Shown here in pieces: positions 9,707-18,494 of a stretch of 64,000 nucleotides of DNA. The position numbers and the translations under genes were made by a program. The notes beneath the pieces were generated by a model. It had not been told where the DNA came from and ran no database searches. It worked only from the letters and a program-made list of their open reading frames with translations. The stretch comes from Roseovarius tolerans (GTDB taxonomy: Bacteria; Pseudomonadota; Alphaproteobacteria; Rhodobacterales; Rhodobacteraceae), in the NCBI RefSeq assembly GCF_900109855.1, contig NZ_FOBO01000010.1, forward strand, positions 83,207-147,206. The letters are read 5' to 3'. The stretch's first letter is position 1. Every line of letters begins with the position of its first letter.

Positions 9707-9766
9707 GCGGCGCAGGCCACATCGGGCATCCCCGCCCTCAAACGCCGGGGGGTGCGACAAAATTCT

Positions 9767-9780
9767 TTGATCTGCATCAA
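9767..9780 (+). promoter_or_regulatory. FNR/FnrL-type box upstream of ctaD
   Basis: TTGATCTGCATCAA is a perfect TTGAT-N4-ATCAA dyad, the binding consensus of FNR-type oxygen sensors (FnrL in Rhodobacteraceae). Its centre is about 117 bases upstream of the ctaD ATG. A class II geometry would put the transcript start near 9815. Whether it activates or represses cannot be read from the sequence. Confidence 0.75.
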
Positions 9781-9890
9781 TTTCGCGCATTGCCGCGCCG
9801 GGCGGGACATTCTAAAACCTGAGAGGATCACGGGCGTGTGAGCCACGCTGGATTCTGCGTGCCCGTCACAACATCAGCAGGAGGCATCAA

Positions 9891-11564
9891 ATGGCAGACG
9901 CAGCCATTCACGGCCACGAACACGAAGATCAGCGCGGGTTTTTCACCCGGTGGTTCATGTCCACGAACCACAAGGATATCGGTATCCTTTACCTGATCAC
10001 CTCGGCGATCGTCGGTCTCATCTCGGTCATGTTCACCGTCTACATGCGGATGGAACTGATGGAACCGGGCGTTCAGTACATGTGCATGGAAGGCGCGCGC
10101 TTCATCGCGTCGGATGTCGCCGAATGCACGCCCAACGGCCACCTTTGGAACGTGATGATCACCTATCACGGCGTCCTGATGATGTTCTTCGTCGTCATCC
10201 CGGCCCTGTTCGGCGGGTTTGGCAACTATTTCATGCCGCTGCAAATCGGCGCGCCGGACATGGCGTTCCCGCGCATGAACAACCTCTCCTTCTGGCTGTT
10301 CATCGCCGGCACGTCGCTTGGCGTGGCCTCGCTTCTGGCGCCGGGTGGCAACGGTCAGCTTGGCTCTGGCGTGGGCTGGGTGCTCTACCCGCCGCTCTCG
10401 ACCAACGAGGCGGGCATGTCGATGGACCTCGCGATTTTCGCGGTCCACGTCTCGGGGGCGTCGTCGATCCTCGGCGCGATCAACATGATCACCACCTTCC
10501 TCAACATGCGTGCGCCGGGCATGACGCTGTTCAAGGTGCCGCTCTTTGCGTGGTCGATCTTCGTCACCGCATGGCTGATCCTGCTGGCCCTGCCGGTGCT
10601 CGCGGGGGCAATCACCATGCTGCTGACCGACCGCAACTTCGGGACGACCTTCTTCGACCCGGCGGGCGGCGGCGATCCGATCCTCTACCAGCACATCCTG
10701 TGGTTCTTCGGCCACCCGGAAGTGTACATCATCATCCTGCCCGGCTTTGGCATCATCTCCCACGTGATCGCGACGTTCTCGCGCAAGCCGATCTTCGGCT
10801 ACCTGCCGATGGTCTGGGCGCTGATTGCGATCGGTGTTCTGGGCTTTGTCGTCTGGGCGCACCACATGTACACCGTGGGCATGTCGCTGACCCAGCAGAG
10901 CTACTTCATGCTGGCGACGATGGTGATCGCGGTGCCAACGGGGGTCAAGGTGTTCAGCTGGATCGCGACCATGTGGGGCGGCTCGATCGAGTTCAAGACG
11001 CCGATGCTCTGGGCGTTCGGCTTTCTGTTCCTCTTCACCGTCGGCGGCGTCACGGGCATCGTGCTCAGCCAGGCATCGGTAGACCGGGCCTATCACGACA
11101 CCTATTACGTTGTGGCTCACTTCCACTATGTGATGAGCCTTGGCGCGGTCTTCGCCATCTTTGCCGGGATCTATTTCTACTTCCCCAAGATGACGGGCCG
11201 CATGATCCCCGAATGGGCCGGCAAGCTGCACTTCTGGGCGATGTTCATCGGTGCCAACCTGACCTTCTTCCCGCAGCACTTCCTGGGACGTCAGGGCATG
11301 CCGCGCCGCTATATCGACTATCCCGAGGCCTTCGCGGTCTGGAACTGGTGGTCGTCGATCGGGGCCTTCATCTCGTTCGCGTCGTTCATCTTCTTCTTCG
11401 GGCTGGTGATCTACACGCTCCTGCGCGGGGCGCGTATCACCCAAGCCAACCCCTGGAACGAATACGCCGACACGCTGGAATGGACCCTGCCCTCGCCGCC
11501 GCCGGAGCACACCTTCGAACAGCTCCCCAAGCGTGAGGACTGGGACAAGCAGCCAGCCCACTGA
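9891..11564 (+). CDS. ctaD: cytochrome c oxidase subunit I (aa3 type)
   Basis: A 557-residue integral membrane protein with twelve expected helices, the catalytic subunit that reduces oxygen and pumps protons. Visible signatures are the low-spin heme ligand region [14 protein letters not shown], the CuB/Tyr crosslink region [16 protein letters not shown], the CuB histidines in WAHHMYTVG, and the heme ligand cluster in [10 protein letters not shown]. Length and motifs are those of alphaproteobacterial aa3 oxidase. CtaC, CtaB, CtaG and CtaE are not adjacent, so this is the separate ctaD locus seen in Rhodobacter relatives. An FNR box lies upstream and a strong terminator follows. Confidence 0.97.
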   Translation: MADAAIHGHEHEDQRGFFTRWFMSTNHKDIGILYLITSAIVGLISVMFTVYMRMELMEPGVQYMCMEGARFIASDVAECTPNGHLWNVMITYHGVLMMFFVVIPALFGGFGNYFMPLQIGAPDMAFPRMNNLSFWLFIAGTSLGVASLLAPGGNGQLGSGVGWVLYPPLSTNEAGMSMDLAIFAVHVSGASSILGAINMITTFLNMRAPGMTLFKVPLFAWSIFVTAWLILLALPVLAGAITMLLTDRNFGTTFFDPAGGGDPILYQHILWFFGHPEVYIIILPGFGIISHVIATFSRKPIFGYLPMVWALIAIGVLGFVVWAHHMYTVGMSLTQQSYFMLATMVIAVPTGVKVFSWIATMWGGSIEFKTPMLWAFGFLFLFTVGGVTGIVLSQASVDRAYHDTYYVVAHFHYVMSLGAVFAIFAGIYFYFPKMTGRMIPEWAGKLHFWAMFIGANLTFFPQHFLGRQGMPRRYIDYPEAFAVWNWWSSIGAFISFASFIFFFGLVIYTLLRGARITQANPWNEYADTLEWTLPSPPPEHTFEQLPKREDWDKQPAH

Positions 11565-11586
11565 TCGGCATGAGACCGACACGACG

Positions 11587-11620
11587 CAGGCCCCGGATCA
11601 CTCCGGGGCCTGTTTCATTT
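11587..11620 (+). terminator. rho-independent terminator after ctaD
   Basis: CAGGCCCCGGA, a four-base loop, then TCCGGGGCCTG form a perfect 11-bp stem followed by TTTCATTT, 22 bases after the ctaD stop. It lies between convergent genes and may serve the cupin transcript on the other strand as well. Confidence 0.8.
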
Positions 11621-11658
11621 CAAGCCGGTCTTTGCGATGCTCTGCCTGCGATACCGGC

Positions 11659-12030
11659 TCAGTATCCGCCCGGCTTCCACCCCATGAACGCCTTTGTGAC
11701 GGTCTCGGACACCTCCCACGTGACGCGCATTCCGTCTTTCACGAAGGCACAATCACCGGGGCCGAGGCGCAGCACCTCGCCGGTTGCGTGATCCGTGATC
11801 TGACAGCGCCCCTCGAGAATCACCATCATCTCGTCGCCCTGCTCGGTGCATTTGAACGCGCCTTGCGTGCAGCGCCAGATACCGGCGCGCGTGTCATGCC
11901 CCGGCCCACCGGCATCCAGACGCCCGTGGCAAACAGGGTCTCCGGCCACCATGACGTAATCGCTTTCCGGTGCGTCAAAGGGCCAATGCTCGAGCAGCCC
12001 CACATCCTCTCCCGGCACGAATTTCAGCAT
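11659..12030 (-). CDS. cupin domain-containing protein (Cupin_3/DUF861 type)
   Basis: A 123-residue single-domain cupin with the two conserved motifs (IWRCTQGAFKCTEQGDEMMVILEG and LGPGDCAFVKDG), as in ethanolamine-utilisation-like or (S)-ureidoglycine aminohydrolase-like DUF861 proteins. The ATG follows directly on the TAA stop of the OxyR-like regulator gene, so the two genes form an operon and are probably translated together. Substrate and metal are unknown. Regulator-cupin coupling suggests a small-molecule or stress response. Confidence 0.8.
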   Translation of the reverse strand: MLKFVPGEDVGLLEHWPFDAPESDYVMVAGDPVCHGRLDAGGPGHDTRAGIWRCTQGAFKCTEQGDEMMVILEGRCQITDHATGEVLRLGPGDCAFVKDGMRVTWEVSETVTKAFMGWKPGGY

Positions 12031-12966
12031 TTATCCCTCCACCGTCACTAGATCCGAAAAATGCTCCTGTAGAACCGCCCGGATCACCGGAATAATCCGA
12101 TCGAGCAGCGCCCGATGCACCGAGCGCCTGCGCCACGCAACCCCGACCGACCGGGTGAAGCGGTCGTTGCGAAACGACAGGATCGCCACGTCTCCCGCTC
12201 CCTTCGACACTTCCGATCGCACGTAGAGCGCGGGCAGAAAACTCACCCCCATGTTCAGCGCCGTCATCTGCCGCAGCGTATCGAGGCTGGTGCCCTCGTA
12301 ATCGTGCCGCAGTTGGGCACCCATCTCGTCGCAGAGGCCAACGATCTGGGCATGCAACGGATAGCCGCGCGGCAAGGCCAGCATATCCTGCCCCGCGAGA
12401 TCCCGGTCCTCCGCGCGGTCCATATCGGCCAGAGGATGGTCCTGCGCAACGGCCAGCTTCAACGGCTCGCGGAACAGGCGTTCGGAGACAAGATCGCGCG
12501 AGTGTAGCGGCAGTTGCGCAAGAATGAGGTCATGCCGCCCGGCCAACAGTTCGTCCTGCAATACATCCGGTGCCGCGTCGCGGATGATCAGCTTGAGGCC
12601 GGGACAGACCAGCCTGAGTCGGCGCACAACGTAAGGCAGGAAATAGGGGCCGAGCGTCGGGCTTGCCCCGAGCCGGACCGTGCCGCTCAGACCTTCCCGG
12701 CTGGAATGCGCCAGTGCCTGCAAGGCTTCCGCCTCTTCCACAACCTTACGGGCGTGCTCCAGAACCTCGCGACCGCCCGGCGTCAGAACAGCGCCACGCT
12801 GCCCACGCTCCACAAGTGGCAGATCAAGCGCGGTTTCAAGACCGGCGATCTGCTGGCTGAGCGATGGCTGGCTTACCCCCACCCTTTCCGCAGCCTTGCG
12901 GTAATGGCCAGCCTCCGACAGGGCGATGAAATATCGCAACTGTCGAAGCGTCACCTCCTGCTGCAT
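12031..12966 (-). CDS. OxyR-like LysR-family transcriptional regulator lacking the peroxidatic cysteine
   Basis: A 311-residue LysR-type regulator. The winged helix-turn-helix (residues 5-65) contains GHYRKAAERVGVSQPSLSQQ, as in the OxyR subfamily, and a co-inducer domain follows. In E. coli OxyR the redox cysteines 199 and 208 lie in GHC and GFC, nine residues apart. Here the aligned stretch LPRGYPLHAQIVGLC keeps the second cysteine (Cys212) but has Pro203 in place of the peroxidatic one. It therefore probably does not sense peroxide by the classic disulfide and may respond to a ligand. An ATAG-N7-CTAT dyad lies 36-50 bases upstream of the start, consistent with autoregulation. A cupin gene follows in the same operon. 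Confidence 0.85.
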   Translation of the reverse strand: MQQEVTLRQLRYFIALSEAGHYRKAAERVGVSQPSLSQQIAGLETALDLPLVERGQRGAVLTPGGREVLEHARKVVEEAEALQALAHSSREGLSGTVRLGASPTLGPYFLPYVVRRLRLVCPGLKLIIRDAAPDVLQDELLAGRHDLILAQLPLHSRDLVSERLFREPLKLAVAQDHPLADMDRAEDRDLAGQDMLALPRGYPLHAQIVGLCDEMGAQLRHDYEGTSLDTLRQMTALNMGVSFLPALYVRSEVSKGAGDVAILSFRNDRFTRSVGVAWRRRSVHRALLDRIIPVIRAVLQEHFSDLVTVEG

Positions 12967-13001
12967 GATCTCTCGCCCTCCGCATTCCTAAAGACACTTA
13001 T

Positions 13002-13016
13002 ATAGGAATTTCCTAT
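13002..13016. promoter_or_regulatory. OxyR-type operator ATAG-N7-CTAT
   Basis: ATAGGAATTTCCTAT is a perfect 15-base dyad that fits the ATAG-N7-CTAT half-operator of OxyR and the T-N11-A pattern of LysR proteins. It sits between the divergent regulator gene (start 12966, minus) and the DUF465 gene (start 13115, plus). A second adjacent full dyad is not visible. Confidence 0.65.
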
Positions 13017-13114
13017 CAAACTGAAATATAACATCGGCTTTTCTAAACGAAATGCATCCCCATCTCTATCGGGTCGCACCCTGAACCGCGACCGATCCAA
13101 CCGGGAGGAGACCC

Positions 13115-13345
13115 ATGATGCCGCATCGCCGGATTTCTCATCAATCGCTCATCAGCCGCATTGCCACACTGCGCCGCCGTCATGCGAAAATCGACGCACG
13201 TATCGATGACGAGCAGCGGCGACCGATGCCCGATATCGCCCGGCTGAAACGTCTCAAGCAGGAGCGTCTCGGCCTCAAGGACGCGATTGCGATAACTCGC
13301 ACCATCGCCGACCGCCACAACCCCGACAGCGCCCGCACCGGCTGA
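13115..13345 (+). CDS. DUF465 family small coiled-coil protein (YdcH-like)
   Basis: A 76-residue, highly charged helical protein. The segment LRRRHAKIDARIDDEQRRP followed by LKRLKQERLGLKD is the DUF465 pattern, a helical hairpin of unknown function common in proteobacteria. A strong ribosome site (GGGAGGAGACCC) precedes two adjacent ATG codons, so translation may begin at 13115 or 13118. It lies 26 bases ahead of another small gene on the same strand and divergent from the OxyR-like regulator. Confidence 0.8.
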   Translation: MMPHRRISHQSLISRIATLRRRHAKIDARIDDEQRRPMPDIARLKRLKQERLGLKDAIAITRTIADRHNPDSARTG

Positions 13346-13371
13346 GCCCGGGCCAATCTTCGGAGACAGAC

Positions 13372-13560
13372 ATGTCCTATTACTTCCTGTCCGTGATGTC
13401 CTCACGCGTGTTCCACAGCCGCGATCTCGATGGGCTGCAAGAGGCGCTGACCGAAGAGGACGAACCCGACGCACAGACAATGCCGCCGCAACGTCGCACA
13501 CATGGTGATAGCCTCACCCCCCGAATGCGCCTCACCCCACGCACGCAGGCCAAGGCCTGA
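13372..13560 (+). CDS. hypothetical small protein
   Basis: A 62-residue protein beginning MSYYFLSVMSSRVF, with an acidic middle and a basic, threonine-rich tail. The family is not recognised. The ribosome site CGGAGACAGAC is well placed and the gene follows the DUF465 gene by 26 bases, which supports real expression. There is no signal peptide or membrane helix. Confidence 0.55.
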   Translation: MSYYFLSVMSSRVFHSRDLDGLQEALTEEDEPDAQTMPPQRRTHGDSLTPRMRLTPRTQAKA

Positions 13561-13770
13561 ACGCGCAATTCGCAACGCGGCCACCATCTTCACAGGCCCG
13601 GGGCTACTCGGGCCTGACGCATTTCAATTCCATAATCATTTCAAGAATAGGCGATTTCTTCGTGGCACGCCGCGTTCCCTCAGCCGCGCCGTACTACCCG
13701 AGAGGATATCTTTATCCTTGCGCGAATCCCGCATCACGATTATCCGAAGACTTACTTCGGTCCGGGAATG

Positions 13771-13945
13771 CAGATTTTCGGTGAAAAGGGAATACGGTGC
13801 GATCCTCGTCTTGGATCAATTCCGTAACTGCCCCCGCAACTGTAAGCGGCGAGCGATACCGGCATATGCCACTGTCACCCCATGTGACGGGAAGGCCCGG
13901 TAAAGCAGCGACCCGCGAGTCAGGAGACCTGCCGAGGTGATCACC
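13771..13945 (+). promoter_or_regulatory. cobalamin (AdoCbl) riboswitch
   Basis: The conserved cobalamin core is present in order: GGGAATACGGTG, the B12-box region around GCCCCCGCAACTGTAAGCGG, then GCCACTG, GGGAAGG and the 3' element GCGAGTCAGGAGACCTGCC. No U-rich terminator follows, so control is more likely at translation initiation. The region from the riboswitch to btuB also carries a short upstream ORF with its own strong ribosome site. It is expected to turn down the btuB-to-tonB operon when B12 is plentiful. Confidence 0.93.
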
Positions 13946-14020
13946 CTATCCGGGCGCGGGGCGCGCCGTGGATAACGGTCTATTCCGTAGTGGTGGCGCT
14001 TCACCGTCTGCGGAGGGGCC

Positions 14021-14089
14021 ATGTCCTTTCCAATGACTTCGCACCTTGGAACACCGATGCCGGAGACCGGTATTGAGGGACATAAATGA
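14021..14089 (+). CDS. 22-residue upstream ORF between the B12 riboswitch and btuB
   Basis: ATG at 14021 follows GCGGAGGGGCC, a stronger ribosome site than that of btuB. The frame encodes MSFPMTSHLGTPMPETGIEG plus HK and ends in TGA at 14087-14089, overlapping the btuB start as ATGA. Such an arrangement would couple btuB translation to that of the leader peptide, so the riboswitch could act on the leader ribosome site. The peptide resembles nothing known to me. Conservation in relatives is untested, so this is an inference from position and signals. Confidence 0.5.
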   Translation: MSFPMTSHLGTPMPETGIEGHK

Positions 14090-15918
14090 CATATCTGCGA
14101 ACCACCGCCCTTTGTGCGCTCTGCGCGCTCTGCACCGCCCCCGCGATCGCGCAGGATGCGTTTGAACTCGACACGATCACCGTGACAGCCAACCAGACCG
14201 ACACCACGCTCGAGCGCAGCGGCTCGACCGTCGAGGTGCTGCCCGCCGATGACGTACGCGATGCCCCGACCGCGCGACTTGGCGATTTTCTGACCTTTCA
14301 GCCCGGCATCTCGTCCTCTGGCAACGGCCCGCTAGGCACCACCTCCACGCTGCGCATTCGTGGCCTTGGCGGTGCCTATGTGCCGGTGCTGATCGACGGC
14401 ATCGACGTGACCGATCCCGCCAGTAGCGGCGGCGGTTTCGATTTCGGCGGGCTGACAAATGCCGGGCTTGGCCGCATCGAGGTGCTCAAGGGTTCGCAAT
14501 CGGCGCGCTTCGGTCAGAACGCCGTCGCCGGCGTGGTCAATATCGAGAGCCTGCGCCCCACCGAGGACGGCGTGCACGGCTTTGCCGAGGTGGAGGCAGG
14601 CAGCTTTGACACCCGGCGCGGTGTGCTGGGCCTCACCGCCCGCACCGACCGCACCGATCTGGCCTTTTCCATCAGCCGCACCGAAAGCGACGGCTTTTCC
14701 GCCTCTGCGGCGGGAACCGAGGATGACGGGTTCGACTCGACCCAGGCCAATCTCTATCTGCGCCACCAGGTCACCGACATCTTCGCCGCAGGTCTCAGCG
14801 CTCTCTATATCGACAGCCGCGCGGAGTTCGACGAGTTCGGCGGCGACGGGCCCGCGCCGTTCGATGAATTCAACGAGCGCGAGGTCACAGGCGTGCGGCT
14901 CTTCACCGAGCTCGAAACCGGGCCGGTCAGTCATGAACTGGCGTATTCAACCTTCGAGACCGACCGCGTCAGCTTCTCCAACGGCACCCCCACACCGTTC
15001 AAAGGCGAACGCGACCGCATCGAGTATCGCGGCAGCTATGATACGGGCGGGATCTGGGCGCTCAGTTTCGGCGGCGATTATACCGAGGAACAGGACCTCA
15101 ATCAGAAGATCGACATCGCAGGGCTGCAGGCTGAACTTCTGCTCGCCCCCACCGATGCGCTCGATCTCGCCCTCTCCGTTCGGCATGACGACCACTCCGA
15201 ATTCTCTGGCGAGTTGTCGGCGCGTGCCGCCCTCGCATGGCGCATCCGTGACGACCTGATCCTGCGCGCCTCGGCATCCGACGGCTTCCGAGCGCCAACG
15301 CTCTCGCAACTCGACCCGTTCTTCGGCGATCCGACTTTTCAGCCGGAAACCTCGGTCAGCTACGACCTCGGGCTGGAAAAGCGGCTCGATGGCGACGATT
15401 TCATCCGCGTGACCCTGTTTTCCACAGAAATCGACAACCAGATCTTCTTTGACGGCAATTCTACGCGGTGCATTGCAGCAACTCCTCCGAATACCGGTTG
15501 TTTTGAAACTGGCGATTTTGAGGGCAGCGGCGTCGAAATTTCAGGACAGGCCGCGATCAACGAATTCCTCACTCTATCCGGAGCTTACACATATACTGAT
15601 GCCGAGCAGAACGGAGCCGCAGCCGCCCGCGTGCCAGAGCACGATTTGGCCCTTGGCCTCCGCGCACAGATTACGCCACAGTTCGAAGCACAGTTCACGC
15701 TCCAGCATATCGCCGGCGTGACCCCTTCGACCTTTGCCCCGACGCCAAACAAGGTGCAGGATTACACCCTCGTCCACATCAATGCCGCCTACCAGGTGAC
15801 AGACAATGTCGATGCTTTCCTTCGGGTCGAGAACCTCTTTGACGAGGATTACGAGACAGCCGGTGGGTTCAACACCTCGGGCCGCGCCGCCTATGTGGGG
15901 CTGCGTGCGTCTTTCTAG
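14086..15918 (+). CDS. btuB: TonB-dependent outer-membrane receptor, BtuB-like
   Basis: A 610-residue outer-membrane protein. A signal peptide ends near APAIAQ, followed by a TonB-box-like DTITVTA. The plug domain contains TSTLRIRGLGGAYVPVLIDG and GRIEVLKGSQSARFGQNAVAG. A 22-strand barrel follows, ending in aromatic phenylalanine (YVGLRASF). The cobalamin riboswitch upstream and the ABC importer and CbiZ genes downstream identify cobalamin or cobinamide as cargo. Its start overlaps the stop of a 22-codon leader ORF, with GAGGGA nearby as its own ribosome site. It is the first large gene of a nine-gene operon. Confidence 0.93.
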   Translation: MTYLRTTALCALCALCTAPAIAQDAFELDTITVTANQTDTTLERSGSTVEVLPADDVRDAPTARLGDFLTFQPGISSSGNGPLGTTSTLRIRGLGGAYVPVLIDGIDVTDPASSGGGFDFGGLTNAGLGRIEVLKGSQSARFGQNAVAGVVNIESLRPTEDGVHGFAEVEAGSFDTRRGVLGLTARTDRTDLAFSISRTESDGFSASAAGTEDDGFDSTQANLYLRHQVTDIFAAGLSALYIDSRAEFDEFGGDGPAPFDEFNEREVTGVRLFTELETGPVSHELAYSTFETDRVSFSNGTPTPFKGERDRIEYRGSYDTGGIWALSFGGDYTEEQDLNQKIDIAGLQAELLLAPTDALDLALSVRHDDHSEFSGELSARAALAWRIRDDLILRASASDGFRAPTLSQLDPFFGDPTFQPETSVSYDLGLEKRLDGDDFIRVTLFSTEIDNQIFFDGNSTRCIAATPPNTGCFETGDFEGSGVEISGQAAINEFLTLSGAYTYTDAEQNGAAAARVPEHDLALGLRAQITPQFEAQFTLQHIAGVTPSTFAPTPNKVQDYTLVHINAAYQVTDNVDAFLRVENLFDEDYETAGGFNTSGRAAYVGLRASF

Positions 15919-16759
15919 GCTCATATCGCTTGGCGCGGCCTTCGCCCTCGCGGGGGCCGTGACCGCAACCGAGACCGGGGCCGACCCGGCCCCGCGCCGG
16001 GTCGTGTCGATCAACCTGTGCACCGATCAGCTGGCGATGCTGCTGGCGGCACCGGGGCAGTTGATTTCGGTTTCCGATCTGGCCGCCGATCCGCACAGTT
16101 CCGCCATGGCGGACGCCGCGCGCGGCTATCGGGTCAATCAGGGCCGCGCCGAGGAGGTCTATCTGCTTGCCCCCGATCTGGTGGTCGCCGGGGCCTATAC
16201 CGATCCCGCCACCATCGGCATGCTGCGCCGGGTGGGTCTTCGGGTGGAGCAGTTCGACACCGCCAAGTCGCTGACCGACACCCGCGAGCGCATCGCGCAG
16301 ATGGCTCGCGTTCTGGGGCGTGACGACGAGGGCACCGCCCTGATCGCAGAGTTCGACGCGCGTCTGGCGGAACTGAAGGCCAAGGCCGGCAATCACCCGC
16401 GCGCCGCGCTCTACCATCCCAACGGCTACACGCTCGGCGGTGGCACGCTGGCTGATGACATCCTGCGCGCTGCGGGCTTTCGCAACCTCGCCGCAGAGCT
16501 GGGCCATCGCGGCGGCGGCACCCTGCCGCTGGAGCAGCTTGTCATGGCCGCGCCCGATCTGTTGATCAGTGCCGCCCCCCTGCCCGGTGCCTCGCGCTCC
16601 GAGGCGGTTCTGGGTCATCCCGCGCTCGATGCACTGCGCAAGGGGCGCGCCGGGCTGCGGATCACCTCGCCCGACTGGATCTGCGGCACGCCGCATGTGC
16701 TGAATGCGGTCGAGCGCCTGACCGACGCGCGCCGCGCCCTGCCGGAGGGCGGGCAATGA
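15893..16759 (+). CDS. btuF: cobalamin ABC transporter substrate-binding protein, BtuF-like
   Basis: A periplasmic binding protein of about 288 residues with the helical-backbone fold (PRRVVSINLCTDQLAMLLA near the N-terminus, DLVVAGAYTDPATIGMLRRVG later). A hydrophobic signal sequence (RLISLGAAFALAGAVTA) starts it. The coding region overlaps the 3' end of btuB. ATG 15893 or GTG 15905 could be the start, and neither has a clear ribosome site, so translational coupling is likely. It delivers B12 or cobinamide to the BtuC-like permease encoded by the next gene. Confidence 0.85.
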   Translation: MWGCVRLSRLISLGAAFALAGAVTATETGADPAPRRVVSINLCTDQLAMLLAAPGQLISVSDLAADPHSSAMADAARGYRVNQGRAEEVYLLAPDLVVAGAYTDPATIGMLRRVGLRVEQFDTAKSLTDTRERIAQMARVLGRDDEGTALIAEFDARLAELKAKAGNHPRAALYHPNGYTLGGGTLADDILRAAGFRNLAAELGHRGGGTLPLEQLVMAAPDLLISAAPLPGASRSEAVLGHPALDALRKGRAGLRITSPDWICGTPHVLNAVERLTDARRALPEGGQ

Positions 16760-17739
16760 GCCGCCTTGCCCTCGCCCTCTCGGCCCTCGTGGCGGTTCTC
16801 TTCGCCGCCTCGCTCACCACTGGACCGTCAGACACCTCCACCCTGTCGGACCTCTCTGCGCTCTTTCTCGGCGGTGACGGCCCCCTGCCGCTGGTGATGC
16901 GCGAAATCCGCCTGCCGCGCGCGCTCTTGGGCCTGATGATCGGCGCAAGCCTCGGACTTGCAGGCGCCGCGATGCAAGGCTACCTGCGCAACCCGCTGGC
17001 CGAGCCGGGGCTGATTGGCGTGTCGGGCTCCGCCGCCCTCGGCGCGGTGCTCGCCATCCATACCGGGCTTGCCGCCGCCTTCACCCTCGGCCTGCCGCTC
17101 GCGGCGCTGGCGGGCGCAGGCACCGGCGTGCTGCTGGTGCTGATGCTGGCCGGGCCACGCGGCGCGTCGATCACGCTGATCCTGGCGGGCATCGCAATCT
17201 CGGCACTGGCCGCCGCCCTCACCTCGCTGGTGCTCAATCTTTCGCCCAATCCCTATGCCGCCTCCGAGATCGTGTTCTGGATGATGGGCTCGCTCGCTGA
17301 CCGCTCGATGACGCATGTCTGGCTGGCGCTGCCGCTGATGGTGGTGGGCTGGGTCGGGCTTGCGACCCTCGGGCGCGGTCTGGATGCGCTGACATTGGGC
17401 GAGGACGCGGCAGAGGCCATGGGCATTCGCCTCACCCGCCTGCGCCTGACGCTCGTGGTCGGCACCGCCTTCGTGGTGGGCGCGGCGACCGCGGTGGCCG
17501 GGGCCATCGGCTTTGTCGGCCTCGTGGTGCCGCACCTGCTGCGGCCGCTGGTGGGCGCGCGGCCCTCGCGGCTGCTCTGGGCCTCGGCGCTTGGCGGAGC
17601 GGCGATGGTGCTTGCCGCCGATCTCGCCGTGCGGCTGGTCCTGCCCGAGCGTGACCTGAAACTCGGCGTGCTCACAGCCCTCGTCGGCGCGCCGCTCTTT
17701 CTGCACCTGATCTACAAGACACGGGCGGAGATGGCATGA
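16756..17739 (+). CDS. btuC: cobalamin ABC transporter permease, FecCD/BtuC family
   Basis: A 327-residue polytopic inner-membrane protein with about ten hydrophobic helices. Family signatures include REIRLPRALLGLMIGASLG, LAGAAMQGYLRNPLAEPGLIG and GFVGLVVPHLLRPLVG, the last being the coupling region for the ATPase. ATGA overlaps join it to the binding protein upstream and to the ATPase downstream, so the three are translated as a set. It forms the membrane channel for B12 uptake. Confidence 0.92.
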   Translation: MSRLALALSALVAVLFAASLTTGPSDTSTLSDLSALFLGGDGPLPLVMREIRLPRALLGLMIGASLGLAGAAMQGYLRNPLAEPGLIGVSGSAALGAVLAIHTGLAAAFTLGLPLAALAGAGTGVLLVLMLAGPRGASITLILAGIAISALAAALTSLVLNLSPNPYAASEIVFWMMGSLADRSMTHVWLALPLMVVGWVGLATLGRGLDALTLGEDAAEAMGIRLTRLRLTLVVGTAFVVGAATAVAGAIGFVGLVVPHLLRPLVGARPSRLLWASALGGAAMVLAADLAVRLVLPERDLKLGVLTALVGAPLFLHLIYKTRAEMA

Positions 17740-18494
17740 CCCTGCTCAGCGTCGATAGCCTCTCGGTGCGGCTGCGCGCGCGTCCCGTCCTGAGCGATGT
17801 CAGCTTCAGCGTCGGGCCACGGGAATGCGTCGGCCTCATCGGCCCCAATGGCGCGGGCAAGACGACGCTCTTGCGCGCGATCCTCGGGCTTGTCCCGCAT
17901 AGCGGCCATAGCAGCCTTGCCGCCCTGCCCCCGCGCGACCGTGGCCGCGCCGCCGCTTGGATGCCACAGGCGCGCGATATCGCCTGGCCGGTGAGCGTCG
18001 AGACGCTGGTCGCCCTGGGCCGCACCCCTCACCTGTCGGGGCTACAGGGCATCAGCGACGCCGACCGCGCCCATGTCGATGCGGCGCTCACCACGATGGG
18101 GCTCGACGCTCTGCGCGACCGCACCGCCACGCGCCTGTCGGGCGGGGAACAGGCGATGGCGCTGATCGCCCGGGCTCTGGCACAGGACACACCGCTCCTG
18201 ATGGCCGACGAGCCGATTGCGGGGCTTGATCCCGCCAACCAGATTTCCACGATGGAGGTCTTTGCCGGGCTGGCAGAGGAAGGCCGCGCCGTCATCGTCT
18301 CGATCCACGATCTGGGTCTGGCCGCGCGCCATTGCACCCGGCTCATTCTGCTGGGCGAGGGCGGCATTGCCGCCGATGGCCCGCCCGATGCCGTTTTGAC
18401 GCCCGACAACCTTGCGCGCATCTTCCATGTCTCGGCGCATTACGCGCACACCGCGCAAGGCCCCGTCTTTCAACCGCTCGAGGTGACCCGATGA
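17736..18494 (+). CDS. btuD: cobalamin ABC transporter ATP-binding protein, BtuD-like
   Basis: A 252-residue ABC ATPase. Walker A GPNGAGKTT lies at residues 36-44, the signature is LSGGEQAMALIARAL, Walker B is LLMADEPIAGLDP, and the switch histidine is in VIVSIHDLG. It powers the BtuC-like permease. Its ATG overlaps the permease stop and its own stop overlaps the cbiZ start (ATGA at both ends). Confidence 0.92.
   Translation: MTLLSVDSLSVRLRARPVLSDVSFSVGPRECVGLIGPNGAGKTTLLRAILGLVPHSGHSSLAALPPRDRGRAAAWMPQARDIAWPVSVETLVALGRTPHLSGLQGISDADRAHVDAALTTMGLDALRDRTATRLSGGEQAMALIARALAQDTPLLMADEPIAGLDPANQISTMEVFAGLAEEGRAVIVSIHDLGLAARHCTRLILLGEGGIAADGPPDAVLTPDNLARIFHVSAHYAHTAQGPVFQPLEVTR

Noticed and set aside
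9828..11582. 584-codon reading frame antisense to ctaD
   Set aside because: It is rich in Arg, His, Asp and Glu, has no family motif and mirrors the third-position GC of ctaD. A shadow frame.
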